Of a stretch of 64,000 nt of DNA, positions 62,601 through 64,000 are shown in pieces. This stretch comes from Daucus carota subsp. sativus. Lineage: Eukaryota; Streptophyta; Magnoliopsida; Apiales; Apiaceae. Made by a program: the position numbers and the translations under genes. Location: positions 37,513,296 to 37,577,295 of the forward strand of contig NC_030386.2 in NCBI RefSeq assembly GCF_001625215.2, given 5' to 3'. A model generated the notes under the pieces. That model made no database searches and was not told the DNA's origin. It was given only the letters and a program-made list of their open reading frames with translations. Each line of letters begins with the position of its first letter. Position 1 is the first letter of the stretch.

Positions 62601-62777
62601 TTCTATAATATAAAACTCATAATAAATAATTTGACTGCGCTGATTACCCGCCAGATTTGGGGTTAATCACGACATAAAGTATAGATTAAGTTTTTTTTTT
62701 TAAAAGCAAAGTATAGATTAAGTCGATAAAAATCAAAGAATCAATACCCGTGTGCGTAGCACGGGCAAAAAAGCTAG

Positions 62778-64000
62778 TTTTCATATAATGTTTGAATACC
62801 ATGCAAAACATTTATAATAGCTAATTAAAAGAGTAGTGCCACTTTCGGAAGACGATTTCTTCAATAATAACAAGTCTATCAAATGTGTGTCCATAAATTG
62901 TTTTCATGTTCTGCTACTCGCATAATGTGGTTGCCGTTACCTTCGATGTGTTTCACGACGATCTTCTTCGAAACTTACATCCCACAGATGTTCTGCAAAT
63001 GATTATTTTGCATTGGTTGTTCTAAAAAATAAAAAGATTACTTGTTTACGCTCGATTTTGATGGACACAAACCTCAACTCATTGCGTTATATAGAGTGCT
63101 TTGACTTATTGCATCACTGTTTGCACTTGTTCTGCTTTACTGTTTATATCTCGAAAAATTTTGGACTTAATTTGGGGGAGAAAGTTTAGGATATCAGTCG
63201 ACTTGTAACGTGAATTAAATGTCGTATATTACGTGATTTTTGTTTTACAGGTGTACGGTTGATACGAGTACAATACACGGGAAATTATCTAGTAATTATA
63301 AAGTTATGAAAAAATGATCATATGTCTTTCAAATCTCCGTCCATTATTGTTTTAATATAAGATCGTAAGATATGATCTTCAACTCCTCTAGATGACTTAG
63401 TCTCCAAAAAGCCCAATAAACATCTAAATAGGGTGATTTGGTTTAATATGTTGATTAATAAAGGAAACGGCCGTTTTTGTGTTAAAAAAGTCGAGAATAA
63501 AATATCAATCAACTTTTAAATTTGGGAGGTCGAAGAGAAACATTAAACAATTTCTAGATTCGCCGAATTTATTAATACGTTTTTAACTAGGAGTTTGATC
63601 AATTCAAAGATCAACCAAATATAAGAAAATGTCAACCAATTATTAGATTGATCAAATCTACGAGTACTGTATTGATTTGGAATTTTGATTGATCAATATG
63701 ATACGTCCATAGGAGAATATGATGAAATAATAGAACATAATCAATAAACTAAGTGATTGGAGTATACGTAAACTCGTTAACATTTAATGTAAAAGACGTC
63801 ACATGCATATTCGTGTGACGTTTTTCTTCATATTAAATACGGTTTATCTTATTTCATAGTATAATTTTCCATTCAATATTCATCAGCTGTTTTTGTTTTA
63901 TATCTGATTTGAATACGAATGAAGAACTCACTTCGATATTAATAATGTAATTATATATTATAATGATAATATAATTTTTTCCCGTCATAAATCACTCTTT
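62778..64000. other. intergenic, no gene seen
   Basis: AT-rich DNA right of the Helitron terminus. A minus-strand frame at 63318-63512 has no family features. Confidence 0.5.

Larger units (their letters stand above)
54568..62777 (+). mobile_element. Helitron D, about 8.2 kb, homologous to Helitron A
   Basis: Begins TAATTCTTAAAGCATGAG directly after the CTAG of Helitron C, so its first six bases (TCTATA in C) are missing. Ends with the same hairpin and CTAG at 62774-62777, followed by T. Internal order as in Helitron A: 5' ~165 bp, a segment to about 55650, ~250-bp repeats (55975-57400), hairpin repeats (57400-62600), unique 3' ~190 bp. No Rep/helicase frame. A stretch at 55200-55320 has exon-like borders (TTCTGCAG/GTGTGAAAG to CATCAG/GTAATTG) and may be captured gene sequence, unidentified. 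Confidence 0.82.

Noticed and set aside
8587..62777. Reading the hairpin repeats as a CRISPR-like array or as rRNA spacer repeats
   Set aside because: Unit length of 770-930 bp, plant nuclear context and Helitron ends exclude CRISPR; no rRNA sequence is present.

Overview
The window is nuclear DNA from a flowering plant, most likely a eudicot. The genes are split by GT-AG introns, intergenic DNA is very AT-rich, and the proteins are plant families (TPP, BAG7, G3Pp, VAP27, COG7, PLAC8/CNR, TIP5-type aquaporin, GONST3). The species cannot be fixed from the sequence. No rRNA, tRNA, CRISPR or organellar block was seen.

Layout. 1-720 (-): 5' end of a trehalose-6-phosphate phosphatase gene running off the left edge; its TATA box is at about 2.24 kb. 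2.3-4.7 kb: intergenic, with two MITE-like elements. 4979-7571 (-): BAG7-type co-chaperone. 8587-21986 (-): a composite Helitron of about 13.4 kb, broken up by a LINE fragment, two TAA-flanked MITEs, a poly(A) retroposon and a second small Helitron. 22465-23787 (-): a related retroposon that carries a broken plastid-type ribosomal protein bS21 sequence. 24267-24446 (+): a 59-residue STMP1/DUF4535-like microprotein. 25256-26900 (-): glycerol-3-phosphate transporter with two candidate P1BS sites upstream. 29418-34565 (-): VAP27-type ER protein in eight exons. 36716-43652 (+): COG7 in ten exons, several introns loaded with repeats. 44808-47754 (+): PLAC8/cell-number-regulator protein. 48186-49101 (-): TIP5-type aquaporin. 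50972-52099 (+): GONST3-type nucleotide-sugar transporter. 53566-62777 (+): two head-to-tail Helitron copies, the second about 8.2 kb. 62778-64000: no gene seen.

The genes do not form an operon-like unit; they are ordinary housekeeping, trafficking and transport genes. Three act in the secretory pathway (VAP27 at ER contact sites, COG7 tethering at the Golgi, GONST3 supplying nucleotide sugar to the Golgi).

The unusual material is the mobile DNA. Two homologous Helitrons lie in opposite orientation about 33 kb apart and flank the central gene block. Each has a TC 5' end, a CTAG 3' end preceded by a hairpin, an array of about 250-bp repeats, and an array of about 770-930-bp repeats in which every unit carries its own copy of the terminal hairpin plus, in most units, a second GC-rich hairpin. 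No Rep/helicase reading frame was seen in either. Exon boundaries below were placed by eye from splice signals, reading phase and recalled family sequence; no alignment was run.
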